The notes beneath the pieces are model-generated. The model was not told the DNA's origin and did not search any database. It saw only the letters and a list, made by a program, of their open reading frames with translations. A stretch of DNA of 64,000 nucleotides from an uncultured Collinsella sp. (GTDB taxonomy: Bacteria; Actinomycetota; Coriobacteriia; Coriobacteriales; Coriobacteriaceae), in the NCBI GenBank assembly GCA_900765115.1, contig CAAFQK010000109.1, positions 1 through 64,000 on the forward strand, in the 5' to 3' direction. A program made the translations under genes and the position numbers. Shown here in pieces: positions 26,616 to 34,379 of this stretch; the stretch's first letter is position 1, and each line of letters begins with the position of its first letter.

Positions 26616-27535
26616 CCTCTTGCTGTCTTACGTGTGGCTCACGGGGTTTGGGTATGGCTTCGCCAGGGCGCTTGTGCGCGAAGGCGCTCCATATTCAAAC
26701 CCTGAGCCCAGTCAGACAAGCACGTGGCTCTGCCCCACCGTGAACGGTATGTACATATGCAGTTGCTAGGGACGCGGACGTGTATCGCAGAATGACCGCA
26801 TCCCCAGCTGGCTGCGTGCGAGCCAGTCAAGCGGGAACAAAACTGGACCGCACGCAAACAGCTGAAGGACTGCTACGTATTGGCATGCAAACTAGTAAAC
26901 ATCTGCACCTTAGAAATAACTTAATGCAAACAATTTAAGTCGCTTGACCTCTTTATTGGAGCTCGTGGTGTTTCTGGCACCGCCGTTACGGCCGGATGCT
27001 GATCGACCCTGTGCTTTGTGGCTTGCTGGAGCCGTGAGCGCAGTTGAACTCATGTAACGTTAGGTATTCTAGCACAAGCTGTTAGCGAAATTGATTTGGG
27101 CTGCGTTGGACAACATATCGTTCATTTGACGTGCTTAAGGGGGTTATTTTGGGATGTTGTTCACATTGACGCAGGTTATTGGGGTGCTGGCAATAATTGG
27201 GAGCGTTCCTGAAGCCCAAATGAAGCAGCGAGCAGCGCCGATAATCGCGTTTGTCTAACAAACTACGTACAGACATGAGAAATAAATTGTGCAACTTTTT
27301 ATGGGGCGGGCGCGGGCGTCGCATTGCGAAGATACTCATCGCACAATAGACACGCCTGGCTACAGAGTCAACACATTTTGAGGCAGATTGTTGGACGACT
27401 TTTTAGGTGTAGTTGTCGCAAAATTTGCGACAACTGCTGCTGACGGCGAACTTGAACAGGAAAGCATTTTGCATATTTTGCAAAAATGCAGTTCAGCCAC
27501 TTAATATCGCATGCAAAGACGATATGAGAAAGCCA
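26616..27535. other. Long non-coding stretch upstream of the polysaccharide operon
   Basis: About 900 bp without a credible gene; the short frames here lack start signals and family features. The part near 26620-26950 must hold the operon promoter and a long leader, where a LoaP/RfaH-type protein would be recruited, but I cannot point to a firm -35/-10 pair. GC-rich self-complementary sequence (GCGCTTGTGCGC) occurs near 26670. The segment 27100-27500 is AT-rich and contains two palindromes listed separately. Confidence 0.5.
27412..27434. promoter_or_regulatory. Perfect 11-bp palindrome, operator-like
   Basis: GTTGTCGCAAA and its exact complement are separated by a single A, giving a 23-bp dyad. 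No U-tract follows, so a protein-binding site is more likely than a terminator. A related imperfect AT-rich palindrome (GCATTTTGCA ... TTGCAAAAATGC) follows at about 27468-27493. Confidence 0.45.
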
Positions 27536-27539
27536 TTGG

Positions 27540-27651
27540 GGCCGCCTCCCCCGCGGCGCAGCTTCTTTCCGCGGGCTCGGGGTGCCACAATGGGCTTTGA
27601 GTATCGGCCCGTGCGGTAGCCCTTACCGCACCTGCGGGGAGGAGGCTTCCC
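27540..27651 (+). ncRNA. Candidate IS110 bridge-RNA region (structured 5' non-coding end)
   Basis: The transposase is preceded by two clear stems: CCCGCGG/CCGCGGG (27550-27556 with 27569-27575) and GTGCGGTA/TACCGCAC (27611-27618 with 27624-27631, loop of 5). IS110-group elements are known to express a bridge RNA from the non-coding end upstream of the transposase, specifying target and donor. The role here is inferred from position and structure only; the IS1111 group uses the other end, and the 3' flank is also long. Confidence 0.35.
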
Positions 27652-28761
27652 ATGCCCCATGTTACCTCCATCGGCCTGGACGTCCACGCGCGATCGGTCG
27701 CCGCGGCGGCGTTCAACCCCTTCACCGGCGAGGTGGTGCACCGCGACTTCGGGACGGACGCCGCCGAGATCGCCGAGTGGGCGCTCGGGTTCGAGGAGCC
27801 CAGGGCCTGCTACGAGAGCGGCCCCACCGGCTTCCACATGGCGCGCGAGCTGCGCGCGCTCGGCCTCGACTGCGCTGTGGCCGCCGTCTCCAAGATGCAG
27901 AGGCCGGCGGCGGACGCCCGGCGCAAGAACGACCGGCGCGACGCCGAGTTCATCGCCCGCATGCTCGCCACCCACAACATCGTCGAGGTCCCGCTGCCCG
28001 ACATGGCGGTCGAGGCCGCCCGGGACCTCGACCGCGCCCTCGACGACGCGACCCGCGAGCTCCGCCGCTCGAGGCAGCGTCTCAACATGTTCCTGATCAG
28101 GCTGGGCCACGTCTGGGACGAGCGCAACGCCGACGGGGCGAGGAAGAAGGCCTGGACGAGGGCCCACTGGAGGTGGGTCTCGGAGATCAGGCTCGAGGGG
28201 CCGCAGCGCGACGCGCTGGAGTACTACGTCACGGCCGCCCGCTGCGCGGAGTCGGACAGGCGGCAGCTCGAGAGGAGGGTCGTCGCGCTGGCGGGCACCG
28301 ACCGCTGGCGGGCGACGGTGGAGGCGCTGTCCTGCATCAAGGGTGTCGACACCCTGACGGCCTTCAGGCTCGCGGCGGAGGCCGGGTCCTTCAGCAGGTT
28401 CCGCTCGGCGCCGGCCTTCGCGAGCTGGTGCGGGCTCATCCCGTCGGAGCACTCGAGCGGCGAGTCCGAGCGGCGCGGCGGGATAACCAAGGCCGGCAAC
28501 GCGCTCGCGCGCACGGCGCTCATAGAGTCCGCATGGCACTACTCCACGTGCTCCCCGAGGCCCAAGGCCCCAGCCCCCGGCACCGACGTGCCCCCGGTGA
28601 TACGCTCGAGGGCGGACGACTGCACCGCCAGGCTCCACCGCCGCCGAGAGGCGCTGGCCGCGGCGGGCAAGAGCGCGTGCAAGGCCAACGCCGCCGTGGC
28701 GCGCGAGCTCGCCTGCTGGGTCTGGGAGATCGGGTGCAGGTCCGAGGGGACCGTCCTCTAG
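27652..28761 (+). CDS. IS110-family transposase (DEDD recombinase)
   Basis: The 369-residue protein is full length. The N-terminal RuvC-like domain shows IGLDVHARSVAAAAF (first Asp), ACYESGPTGF (Glu) and RRKNDRRDAEFIARML (the DD pair). The C-terminal Tnp domain shows LSCIKGVDTLTAFRLAAEAG, FASWCGLIPSEHSSGESERR (the catalytic-type Ser region) and GITKAGNALARTALIESAWH. No frameshift or stop is visible, so it should be active. GAGGAGG lies just upstream of the ATG. Confidence 0.93.
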   Translation: MPHVTSIGLDVHARSVAAAAFNPFTGEVVHRDFGTDAAEIAEWALGFEEPRACYESGPTGFHMARELRALGLDCAVAAVSKMQRPAADARRKNDRRDAEFIARMLATHNIVEVPLPDMAVEAARDLDRALDDATRELRRSRQRLNMFLIRLGHVWDERNADGARKKAWTRAHWRWVSEIRLEGPQRDALEYYVTAARCAESDRRQLERRVVALAGTDRWRATVEALSCIKGVDTLTAFRLAAEAGSFSRFRSAPAFASWCGLIPSEHSSGESERRGGITKAGNALARTALIESAWHYSTCSPRPKAPAPGTDVPPVIRSRADDCTARLHRRREALAAAGKSACKANAAVARELACWVWEIGCRSEGTVL

Positions 28762-29034
28762 CGGCCGGCGACAACCGACTCCCGCCGGGAGGGCCCGCGC
28801 CTCGACGCATCGCCGGCGCGAGTTCACGACCTTTTTGATGGGCAGCCCCCGGGCCGCGCCCGACAAAAGACTGGATTCGTACGATAGCGCCGGACGGAGA
28901 ATCGAAATGCGGTGGGGTGCGCGGACATACCGGGCTGACCGCCGGAAGCGCACCCGCAAGAGCCCGCGGATATTAGCTTGCCAGGCAAGCGTCGACTAAG
29001 CCATGCAGCGTGCGCGGGCTCTCCCGACGGGAAA

Positions 29035-29061
29035 CGAAAAAGCCCGGTTTCAAACCGGGCT
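29035..29061 (-). terminator. Second terminator downstream of tRNA-Phe
   Basis: On the minus strand AGCCCGGTTT pairs perfectly with AAACCGGGCT and is followed by TTTTTCG. It backs up the first terminator at 29102-29125 and separates the tRNA from the IS110 element. Confidence 0.75.
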
Positions 29062-29101
29062 CGAACGAACATGCCTATTGACAATGGCTTTCTCATATTA
29101 G

Positions 29102-29125
29102 AAAAGGACCCCTTTGCAGAGGTCC
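29102..29125 (-). terminator. Terminator directly downstream of tRNA-Phe
   Basis: Minus strand: GGACCTCTGCAAAGGGGTCC folds to a short stem (GGACC/GGTCC extended by an imperfect part) followed by TTTTC, 15 bases beyond the tRNA 3' end. Confidence 0.65.
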
Positions 29126-29139
29126 TAGTCAATTCAAGG

Positions 29140-29212
<73 letters not shown>

Positions 29213-29335
29213 ATTTGAGGTGTGCCTTGTTTCAAGGCTTGATTAGTATAACCAAGGACGCGTTCCGGTCAACCGAGAATTTTAAAAAAGTTTTTGAGCA
29301 CAGCCTCGGTTCTATAAATCGGCACGTCAGAGACA

Positions 29336-29620
29336 TCAGCCGGCAGCAAGAAGTTTTTCGCTCAGAGCCGCACGGGCAAACTCACTTGGCGTCATCCCCT
29401 CGGCAGCCGCCCGTCGACGAATGGCCTCCTTCATTCCCAGAGGAATCTTGACCGACAGCGTTGCCGTCCCCTCACCTGAGAGCGGGGGCCGCCCGTGCAC
29501 GATCCCCCCAACGGTATGCTCGCCGTCCGGAAACCCGCCATGCTCGTACGACTCGCACCACGCGTCAATCATTTCATCCGTTACAACCTGACCATTGGCA
29601 GCCGTATACGCCTTGCTCAT
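29336..29620 (-). CDS. Ribbon-helix-helix antitoxin (BrnA-like position)
   Basis: The 94-residue protein has an acidic N-terminal half and a C-terminal ribbon-helix-helix: TATLSVKIPLGMKEAIRRRA followed by GMTPSEFARAALSEKLL. This is the DNA-binding fold of many type II antitoxins. It overlaps the toxin stop as ATGA and is the second gene, the order found in BrnT-BrnA. ATG at 29620 or 29623 (two in a row) follow GAGGGG. It probably binds its own promoter near 29900. Confidence 0.75.
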   Translation of the reverse strand: MSKAYTAANGQVVTDEMIDAWCESYEHGGFPDGEHTVGGIVHGRPPLSGEGTATLSVKIPLGMKEAIRRRAAAEGMTPSEFARAALSEKLLAAG

Positions 29621-29886
29621 CATCGACCCCTCTGCCGAGCTTGCTCGATCTCTTGCCGGAATTTCTTCTGAACCGGAGACAGGGCATGAATAATGAGCCA
29701 TCCACGAATTAGTTCGACTGCAACAAGTTCCATACTTCGACCATCTGGAAGCCATCCAATGGCAAGCCATCTCGGCGGCTCGTCCTCCGACTCGCGGCGA
29801 ATGCACTCAGTAACCGCGAACCAGGCACCAAGCACTTTCTTTTCCGTCAAGTGTTTTTTGGCGTTGGGATGGATCTCAACATCCAT
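29620..29886 (-). CDS. BrnT/DUF4258-like type II toxin
   Basis: An 88-residue basic protein: an N-terminal helix with HPNAKKHLTEKKV, then beta-strands with PRWLAIGWLPDGRSMELVAV and IIHALSPVQKKFRQEIEQAR. This pattern (helical HxxxxxHL start, central strand with IGxxxxGR, C-terminal Arg-rich helix) is that of BrnT-like RNase toxins in the RelE superfamily. The call rests on this layout and on the overlapping ribbon-helix-helix gene. GGAGG lies about 10 bases before the ATG at 29886. Confidence 0.65.
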   Translation of the reverse strand: MDVEIHPNAKKHLTEKKVLGAWFAVTECIRRESEDEPPRWLAIGWLPDGRSMELVAVELIRGWLIIHALSPVQKKFRQEIEQARQRGR

Positions 29887-29944
29887 GCATCTTCTCCTCC
29901 ATCTTACCCAATTTCGTATGACGAAAGTCCGCTGTCGCCAATTC

Positions 29945-30304
29945 TTACGCCGGCACTTGTTGAAAGGCGGGAGGTGTAGCGAGGATTGAAGGGCGTTCCA
30001 GCACCGCCCAGGCACCGGGACAGGAACACATGCGCCAAGGACGGACGTTTTCGTAGCACGCGAGGATGCTGCCGTTTCGATCGATAAAGGCAATGTCGAT
30101 GGGATAGGCCATAAAGCAGGTGTGGACCGAAGAGCAGCGTGGAAACGCCATGACGAGCGGCAACCCGTTGGCGGCAATCGGCGACCGCCCCAGCATGCCA
30201 CGCAGGCGCACGACAAACGACTCCGCCACCACAAACTCGGCCGGCGTCCAACCCAGCCTGTTGAGTGCCCGCGCGTAAGCGATGTAGGACGAGACCGCGG
30301 TCAC
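29945..30304 (-). CDS. DUF192 family protein
   Basis: The 119-residue product contains RLRGMLGRSPIAANGLPLVM, CSSVHTCFMAYPIDIAFIDR and ILACYENVRPWRMCSCPGAW, the DUF192 signature. I chose GTG at 30304, which overlaps the TGA of the TadE-like gene as GTGA and follows GGGGGTGG; the longer frame merely overlaps. DUF192 proteins have no settled function but recur beside Tad loci. This one has no obvious signal peptide, while many others are exported. It is the last gene of the pilus operon. Confidence 0.8.
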   Translation of the reverse strand: MTAVSSYIAYARALNRLGWTPAEFVVAESFVVRLRGMLGRSPIAANGLPLVMAFPRCSSVHTCFMAYPIDIAFIDRNGSILACYENVRPWRMCSCPGAWAVLERPSILATPPAFQQVPA

Positions 30305-30777
30305 ATGACCACCCCCGGACGCCATGGATCGACCGTCACCGCGCGCTCGTGCGACAACGTTGTCGGCGCCCCCAGCGGAACGCCAGCGATGCTGAGAGAA
30401 GTCGGCCACGGCTCATAGTGCATGGTGCAGGTGTAGGTCCTAAACGTACCGGATAGGGAGAGCAGGCCACCATCCGATGCCTCCGCGCCTTGCTCGCTCG
30501 ACACTTCGATCTGCAAGTCATAGCCTTCCATGGCATTCAGAATTTGAGTCTGGACCGTCACCGAGGCATCGGCAGAGCTCTCGTCACCCTCCCCGCTCGG
30601 CGCCACGGCATGCGCTAGCACGATATCGGGCACCACGCGATCGAAGCGCGCGACCGCGTCGGCAAAGACCATGACGTTGTACACGATAAGCGCCAGAACC
30701 AGCAGGACGGGCGTGACCACGGCCATCTCGACCGTCGCCTGGGCGCGCTCCTCGCACAGGCGCGTGCGGATGCCCAT
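30301..30777 (-). CDS. TadE-like minor pseudopilin
   Basis: The 158-residue protein starts MGIRTRLCEERAQATVEMAV and has the class III (TadE-type) leader: a charged start, Glu at the fifth position of the mature hydrophobic segment and a 20-residue hydrophobic stretch (VVTPVLLVLALIVYNVMVFA). The rest is extracytoplasmic. The ATG overlaps the TAA of the preceding gene (TAATG). It is likely assembled with the Flp pilus after cleavage by a prepilin peptidase that is not in this window. Confidence 0.8.
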   Translation of the reverse strand: MGIRTRLCEERAQATVEMAVVTPVLLVLALIVYNVMVFADAVARFDRVVPDIVLAHAVAPSGEGDESSADASVTVQTQILNAMEGYDLQIEVSSEQGAEASDGGLLSLSGTFRTYTCTMHYEPWPTSLSIAGVPLGAPTTLSHERAVTVDPWRPGVVM

Positions 30778-32942
30778 TACGACCCACCGCCCAAGGCACC
30801 CGCCAGCGTGGCGACATCGACGGTAAGTGGGATGGAACCGCCGCCGGGCAGCGGAATCTCCGCAAGCGTGAACACCGTGCCGCTGATGGTGCGCTCGACT
30901 TGATATTCCAGCGCCTCGCAAAGCGCCTTGGGATCGGTCACGCCCAGCGGAATACTTCGTAGCTTGTCCTGCGCATTAGAAAGACCTGTGATGTCAGACC
31001 CCGGGCTCTTGATGACGTTGGCGGTGTCGGTCAACACCGGCTTTCGCAGGCGCAAATCGCACGGTTCCAAGCCCAGCGCCGCCACGGACGCCGAAACGGT
31101 ATCGCCGAGCCACGACGCAATGGAGCCCAGCGCGCCACTGTCCCCTCCCAGGCCATCGATCATCTCATCCATAAGCTCGTCGGCCGAGCCCTGGATGTCT
31201 CCGTATCCCACAAGCAGCCGTCCCCAAACATCCATGACGTCATCGAGTACACCGGCAACGCCACCCGAACGCTCCTCCAGCGTCGAGAAAAACCGCGAGA
31301 GAACGTTGTTCTGCGCCGTCGCCTCATCGGGCGCCAGCACCGCAGCAGAGATCGCGCCGCGATCGCCAAGCCTGACTGTCGTGTTAAACGAAGAGTTGAG
31401 CTCATCGGGGCTCGAGATGGCACCCGAAACCGCAAGGGCGACCACGCCATTGCGGCCGGGCGGGGCGATACGCGGACGCTCGCCCGAAAGCGCTTTAATG
31501 GCCTCGTCAAACGCATTGCCCGCACGGTCTGCCTCGTCCTCGGTCTGGCGCATGAGCTCGAGCTCTTTGTTGCGGCATTCGACGTATTTCTTCAGGGCGT
31601 CTTTGAATCGATCAAAGTGGTACTCGAAGCCGTTTTCGATAGAAGTCGAAGGAGCCGCAACGGCGCCGAGCGACGAAACACCAAAATGGCATCTGTTGCA
31701 TTTGTCCTGCCCGTCATAAGCAGCGACCGAGGCTAGCCCGCCTGGCGTCCCTTTCTTATAGTTGGGGCAGCTCGTTCCATAATGCAGATACGTTTTGCCA
31801 TCGTTGGTACTAGTTGGCCACGCCGCATCGGTATAGAGTTCCGTCGCTCGCACCTCGTCAGTGTTGCGCGGCAACAACGGAATATAGGAAGTGGTCCGGT
31901 CTCCGTCTTCGGTTATATATGCGCGATTGACCTCTGCGCTCGCATAGGTATAGAACGCCTTGCGCGCCGCCGACTCCGCCTTCGTCTCGACGCTTGAGCC
32001 TTGAGGCGCCTCGTTTGCAAGGCGCAAGCGGTAATAGGCCTTCGCGCGATCGAGCGCCACTTGCGGCTCCCATGTGACGCTCGAGGCATAGTGCGGATTC
32101 TCAATATCCGAAAGCTTCGCCAAACTCCTCGCGCGTTCCCACATGCATGAGCAACTGCCGACCGAAGCCGGATCCGACCCGCCGCAATCCGCAAGCCAGG
32201 CGCGCTCTTTTGCTTTCGCCGTCTCCTCCGAGGCCTTCTGCAGCTCATCTGCTGCGCGTTCCAGATCTTTCGATGTGTCTTTAATGACATCGGTCGAGAT
32301 CTCGGACCCCTCGAGCGCAACGAAATCCGACTCGGACGTCTTGGGCACGGCAAGCGCCGTACCGGTATAGGTCGCACCCTCGGTATCCTGCGCCGACACG
32401 GCCTGCGTAGCTCGCGCGGCAACCAGATACGGTAGAGCCGTCTCGATTTTCTGCAGGCCCTTGGAGGCGCTTTTGGCAAACTTATTGCGCGTTTTAATGA
32501 TCTCGATCCCCGTGTCGACCATATCGCCCGCGGCAAGCTCGGCACCTGGAATAAGAATGGCGACCAAGCCGGTGCCGATCGTGGCAAACCCCGCCAGGCC
32601 CAAACTCAAAATGCTCGCATCCACCACCGTCGCAGCCGTATGGTAGGACGACACCACATTGGCGCCTGCCAGCGCGCCGCTATCGGCAGCCGCCTGGGTG
32701 TCCCCGGCACGCGACATGCTCCATATCGCCGCCGTCGACGAAAACAGCAACGTGAGCACCACCAAGATGACCACCGCAGAGGAGAGCGTGGTATAGGCAC
32801 CGTCTTCGATAAACAGGTCGATCCCGGCTCGACCCATAAAGCCGCCTCGCTTGCAGCGAGCACGCGGTCGGCAACGGCCCGCAAGCCCCCTCGTCACCTT
32901 CAACAGGCAGCGCTTAATCCCATGCAGCAATCCATGAATCAT
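30777..32942 (-). CDS. TadG-like surface/pilus protein with Tad N-terminal segment
   Basis: The 721-residue protein has a basic cytoplasmic start, then FIEDGAYTTLSSAVVILVVL with a membrane helix and DTQAAADSGALAGANVVSSY, the conserved N-terminus of TadG/Flp-assembly proteins. A second hydrophobic stretch follows near residue 130. The long remainder is extracytoplasmic with a cysteine cluster (CGGSDPASVGSCSCMW and CNRCHFG) and coiled-coil-like segments. ATG at 32942 has a strong GGAGG site and overlaps the previous gene by 29 bases. In monoderms TadG-type proteins are thought to anchor or tip the pilus. Its length is unusual for TadG, and the cysteines suggest disulfides or a bound metal. Confidence 0.75.
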   Translation of the reverse strand: MIHGLLHGIKRCLLKVTRGLAGRCRPRARCKRGGFMGRAGIDLFIEDGAYTTLSSAVVILVVLTLLFSSTAAIWSMSRAGDTQAAADSGALAGANVVSSYHTAATVVDASILSLGLAGFATIGTGLVAILIPGAELAAGDMVDTGIEIIKTRNKFAKSASKGLQKIETALPYLVAARATQAVSAQDTEGATYTGTALAVPKTSESDFVALEGSEISTDVIKDTSKDLERAADELQKASEETAKAKERAWLADCGGSDPASVGSCSCMWERARSLAKLSDIENPHYASSVTWEPQVALDRAKAYYRLRLANEAPQGSSVETKAESAARKAFYTYASAEVNRAYITEDGDRTTSYIPLLPRNTDEVRATELYTDAAWPTSTNDGKTYLHYGTSCPNYKKGTPGGLASVAAYDGQDKCNRCHFGVSSLGAVAAPSTSIENGFEYHFDRFKDALKKYVECRNKELELMRQTEDEADRAGNAFDEAIKALSGERPRIAPPGRNGVVALAVSGAISSPDELNSSFNTTVRLGDRGAISAAVLAPDEATAQNNVLSRFFSTLEERSGGVAGVLDDVMDVWGRLLVGYGDIQGSADELMDEMIDGLGGDSGALGSIASWLGDTVSASVAALGLEPCDLRLRKPVLTDTANVIKSPGSDITGLSNAQDKLRSIPLGVTDPKALCEALEYQVERTISGTVFTLAEIPLPGGGSIPLTVDVATLAGALGGGS

Positions 32943-33414
32943 AATCTCCCTCCAGCCACTCGGGACGCGATCGATACGAGACGTCGACCTTAAGCTCGAC
33001 ATAGCCGTTATGGCCTGCGCCACCCATAGCCTGCGCAAACGCACCGATCACGGGCAGCGGTTTAACCTCGCCGGTAACGGAAACGGACGAGACGCCGCCC
33101 GCATCGGCCCGACCAAGCTCGATATCCCACGACAGGGGCCCGCCGGCATGGAAAATCGAAACGTCGGGAACCGCGGCAAGACGGCGGCGGGCAAACTCCT
33201 TAATATCCTCGTCATCCCCCACCGTCGTCGTGGTCATGAGCCGCGCGGTCTCGGCGGCGGCAGACTCCATGACCGCGCGTGTATAGAGCAGGCACACCGG
33301 CTGCAGCGCCAACAGGACGAGCGTCAGAAACGTCGGCAGTAGGAATGCCGCCTCGACCGTAGACTGCGCCCGGTCCTCGCGCGTGACATCAATAGAGCAC
33401 GATGTCCTTAGCAC
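32914..33414 (-). CDS. TadE-like pseudopilin
   Basis: The core begins VTREDRAQSTVEAAFLLPTF with Glu inside the start of a 20-residue hydrophobic helix, the TadE hallmark, then a soluble beta-rich domain of about 110 residues. The start is not certain: GTG at 33414 is in frame but overlaps the previous gene by 26 bases, and an ATT right at the preceding stop is another option. It lies between the small Flp-like gene and TadG, as in other Tad clusters. Confidence 0.75.
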   Translation of the reverse strand: MLRTSCSIDVTREDRAQSTVEAAFLLPTFLTLVLLALQPVCLLYTRAVMESAAAETARLMTTTTVGDDEDIKEFARRRLAAVPDVSIFHAGGPLSWDIELGRADAGGVSSVSVTGEVKPLPVIGAFAQAMGGAGHNGYVELKVDVSYRSRPEWLEGDYDSWIAAWD

Positions 33415-33607
33415 CCGCAGCAGCGTCGACAACCGATGTCGAGGTGACGCCGTGAGACGCCGTCCGCTCGACCAGCGCCGCCAAGCGCCCATCGGCACCG
33501 GCACGCCAAAGCCCTGCGATCGCCAGCACGATGGAAAGCAGTGCCACCGTGACGATGGCGTATTCGACCGTTGCCTGGGCAGATTCCTCACGCAGGACGT
33601 CATGCAT
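33389..33607 (-). CDS. Small Flp/TadE-like pilin (72 aa)
   Basis: A 72-residue peptide with a short charged leader (MHDVLREESAQATVEYAIVT) and one hydrophobic helix, then a small soluble tail. The EESAQ-TVEYA block is the same processing region as in the main pilin at 34136-34369 (EESAQGTTEYA). It could be a second pilin or a minor pseudopilin. Confidence 0.75.
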   Translation of the reverse strand: MHDVLREESAQATVEYAIVTVALLSIVLAIAGLWRAGADGRLAALVERTASHGVTSTSVVDAAAGAKDIVLY

Positions 33608-33608
33608 T

Positions 33609-34172
33609 TCACGACCCCTCCTTTGAGTTCATTGTCTGCGGGGTCAGGCGGACCACGCGCAGACGACACGAAGTATCACCAGCATCCGCGGCAACCGTCA
33701 CCATATCGACCCAGCCGCGTCCGTCACGCACGATGGCGCCCCACACGTTGCCCTTGATGTCAAGATAGCCGCTCAGAGCAAGTTGTGCCGTGGGCACCTC
33801 GCGATAGGCACGCAGCATATCCGCCGCCGCTTCGGTCATCGGTCGGCACTCGGACCATGCGAGACGAACAGCGACGGCATTGTTTGCAGATGAACCCGTT
33901 GCAGCGTCCGCTCGCTCGTCGAGTGCTTGCAAGAACGTTTGCGCCGTGACGGCGGCATTCGCATCGGCCGCGTCTCGCGCATCGTCTATTTGAGACGCCG
34001 CAGCCGAACCCGATCCCGCATCCGCGGCAGCCCCTAAACGTTGTTGCCGTGCTGCGTTAAGCCCCCAAACCGCCACTGCCACCGCCACGACCGCACAGGC
34101 GAGCACCAGCAACGCGCCGACGGGACGGGCGCCCTCTACAGGCTGTTGATGCCCTCGCTGATAGCGCTCCAT
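33609..34172 (-). CDS. Unrecognised Tad-operon protein with one membrane helix (187 aa)
   Basis: The protein has a short N-terminal cytoplasmic part, a hydrophobic helix (GALLVLACAVVAVAVAVWGL, about residues 19-38) and an Ala-rich extracytoplasmic domain of about 145 residues. No family is recognised. It overlaps the pilin gene by 37 bases, with no strong ribosome site, so translation is probably coupled. Position between pilin genes suggests a pilus-assembly accessory. Confidence 0.6.
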   Translation of the reverse strand: MERYQRGHQQPVEGARPVGALLVLACAVVAVAVAVWGLNAARQQRLGAAADAGSGSAAASQIDDARDAADANAAVTAQTFLQALDERADAATGSSANNAVAVRLAWSECRPMTEAAADMLRAYREVPTAQLALSGYLDIKGNVWGAIVRDGRGWVDMVTVAADAGDTSCRLRVVRLTPQTMNSKEGS

Positions 34173-34369
34173 AGATCTTGGACCTTGCCCTTAAATGCGA
34201 CGATGGCAATGATGGCGATCACCACGAGCACACCGACCAGGATGGCGTACTCGGTGGTGCCCTGCGCGCTCTCCTCCCGCAGCAGTTCCTCGGCACGCTG
34301 GCGAGCGTGAATTGACTGGCAAAACGCCCAGCTCCAGACCTTGCCAGCAACGTCAGTCATCGTATTCAT
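34136..34369 (-). CDS. flp: Flp-type major pilin
   Basis: The 77-residue prepilin has an unusually long leader of about 34 residues ending LLREESAQG, followed by TTEYAILVGVLVVIAIIAIV, the Flp processing site (G before a Glu-Tyr pair) and hydrophobic helix. The mature pilin would be about 43 residues. GGAGG lies 6 bases before the ATG. This would be the fibre subunit polymerised by TadA with TadB/C. Confidence 0.85.
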   Translation of the reverse strand: MNTMTDVAGKVWSWAFCQSIHARQRAEELLREESAQGTTEYAILVGVLVVIAIIAIVAFKGKVQDLWSAISEGINSL

Positions 34370-34379
34370 GTATTCCTCC

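Larger units (their letters stand above)
27536..28990 (+). mobile_element. IS110-family insertion sequence (ends approximate)
   Basis: A sharp change from AT-rich to very GC-rich DNA near 27536 and back near 28990-29030 marks the element, which surrounds one intact transposase. IS110 elements have no true terminal inverted repeats, so exact ends cannot be read here. The non-coding flanks are about 115 bp (5') and up to about 230 bp (3'). Confidence 0.55.

Noticed and set aside
27082..27339. 85-codon minus-strand ORF in the empty stretch
   Set aside because: It has no ribosome site, no domain and an irregular composition; probably a chance ORF.
27493..28959. 488-codon minus-strand ORF across the IS110 element
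   Set aside because: An antisense shadow of the GC-rich transposase with Arg/Gly/Pro-rich sequence and no start signal.
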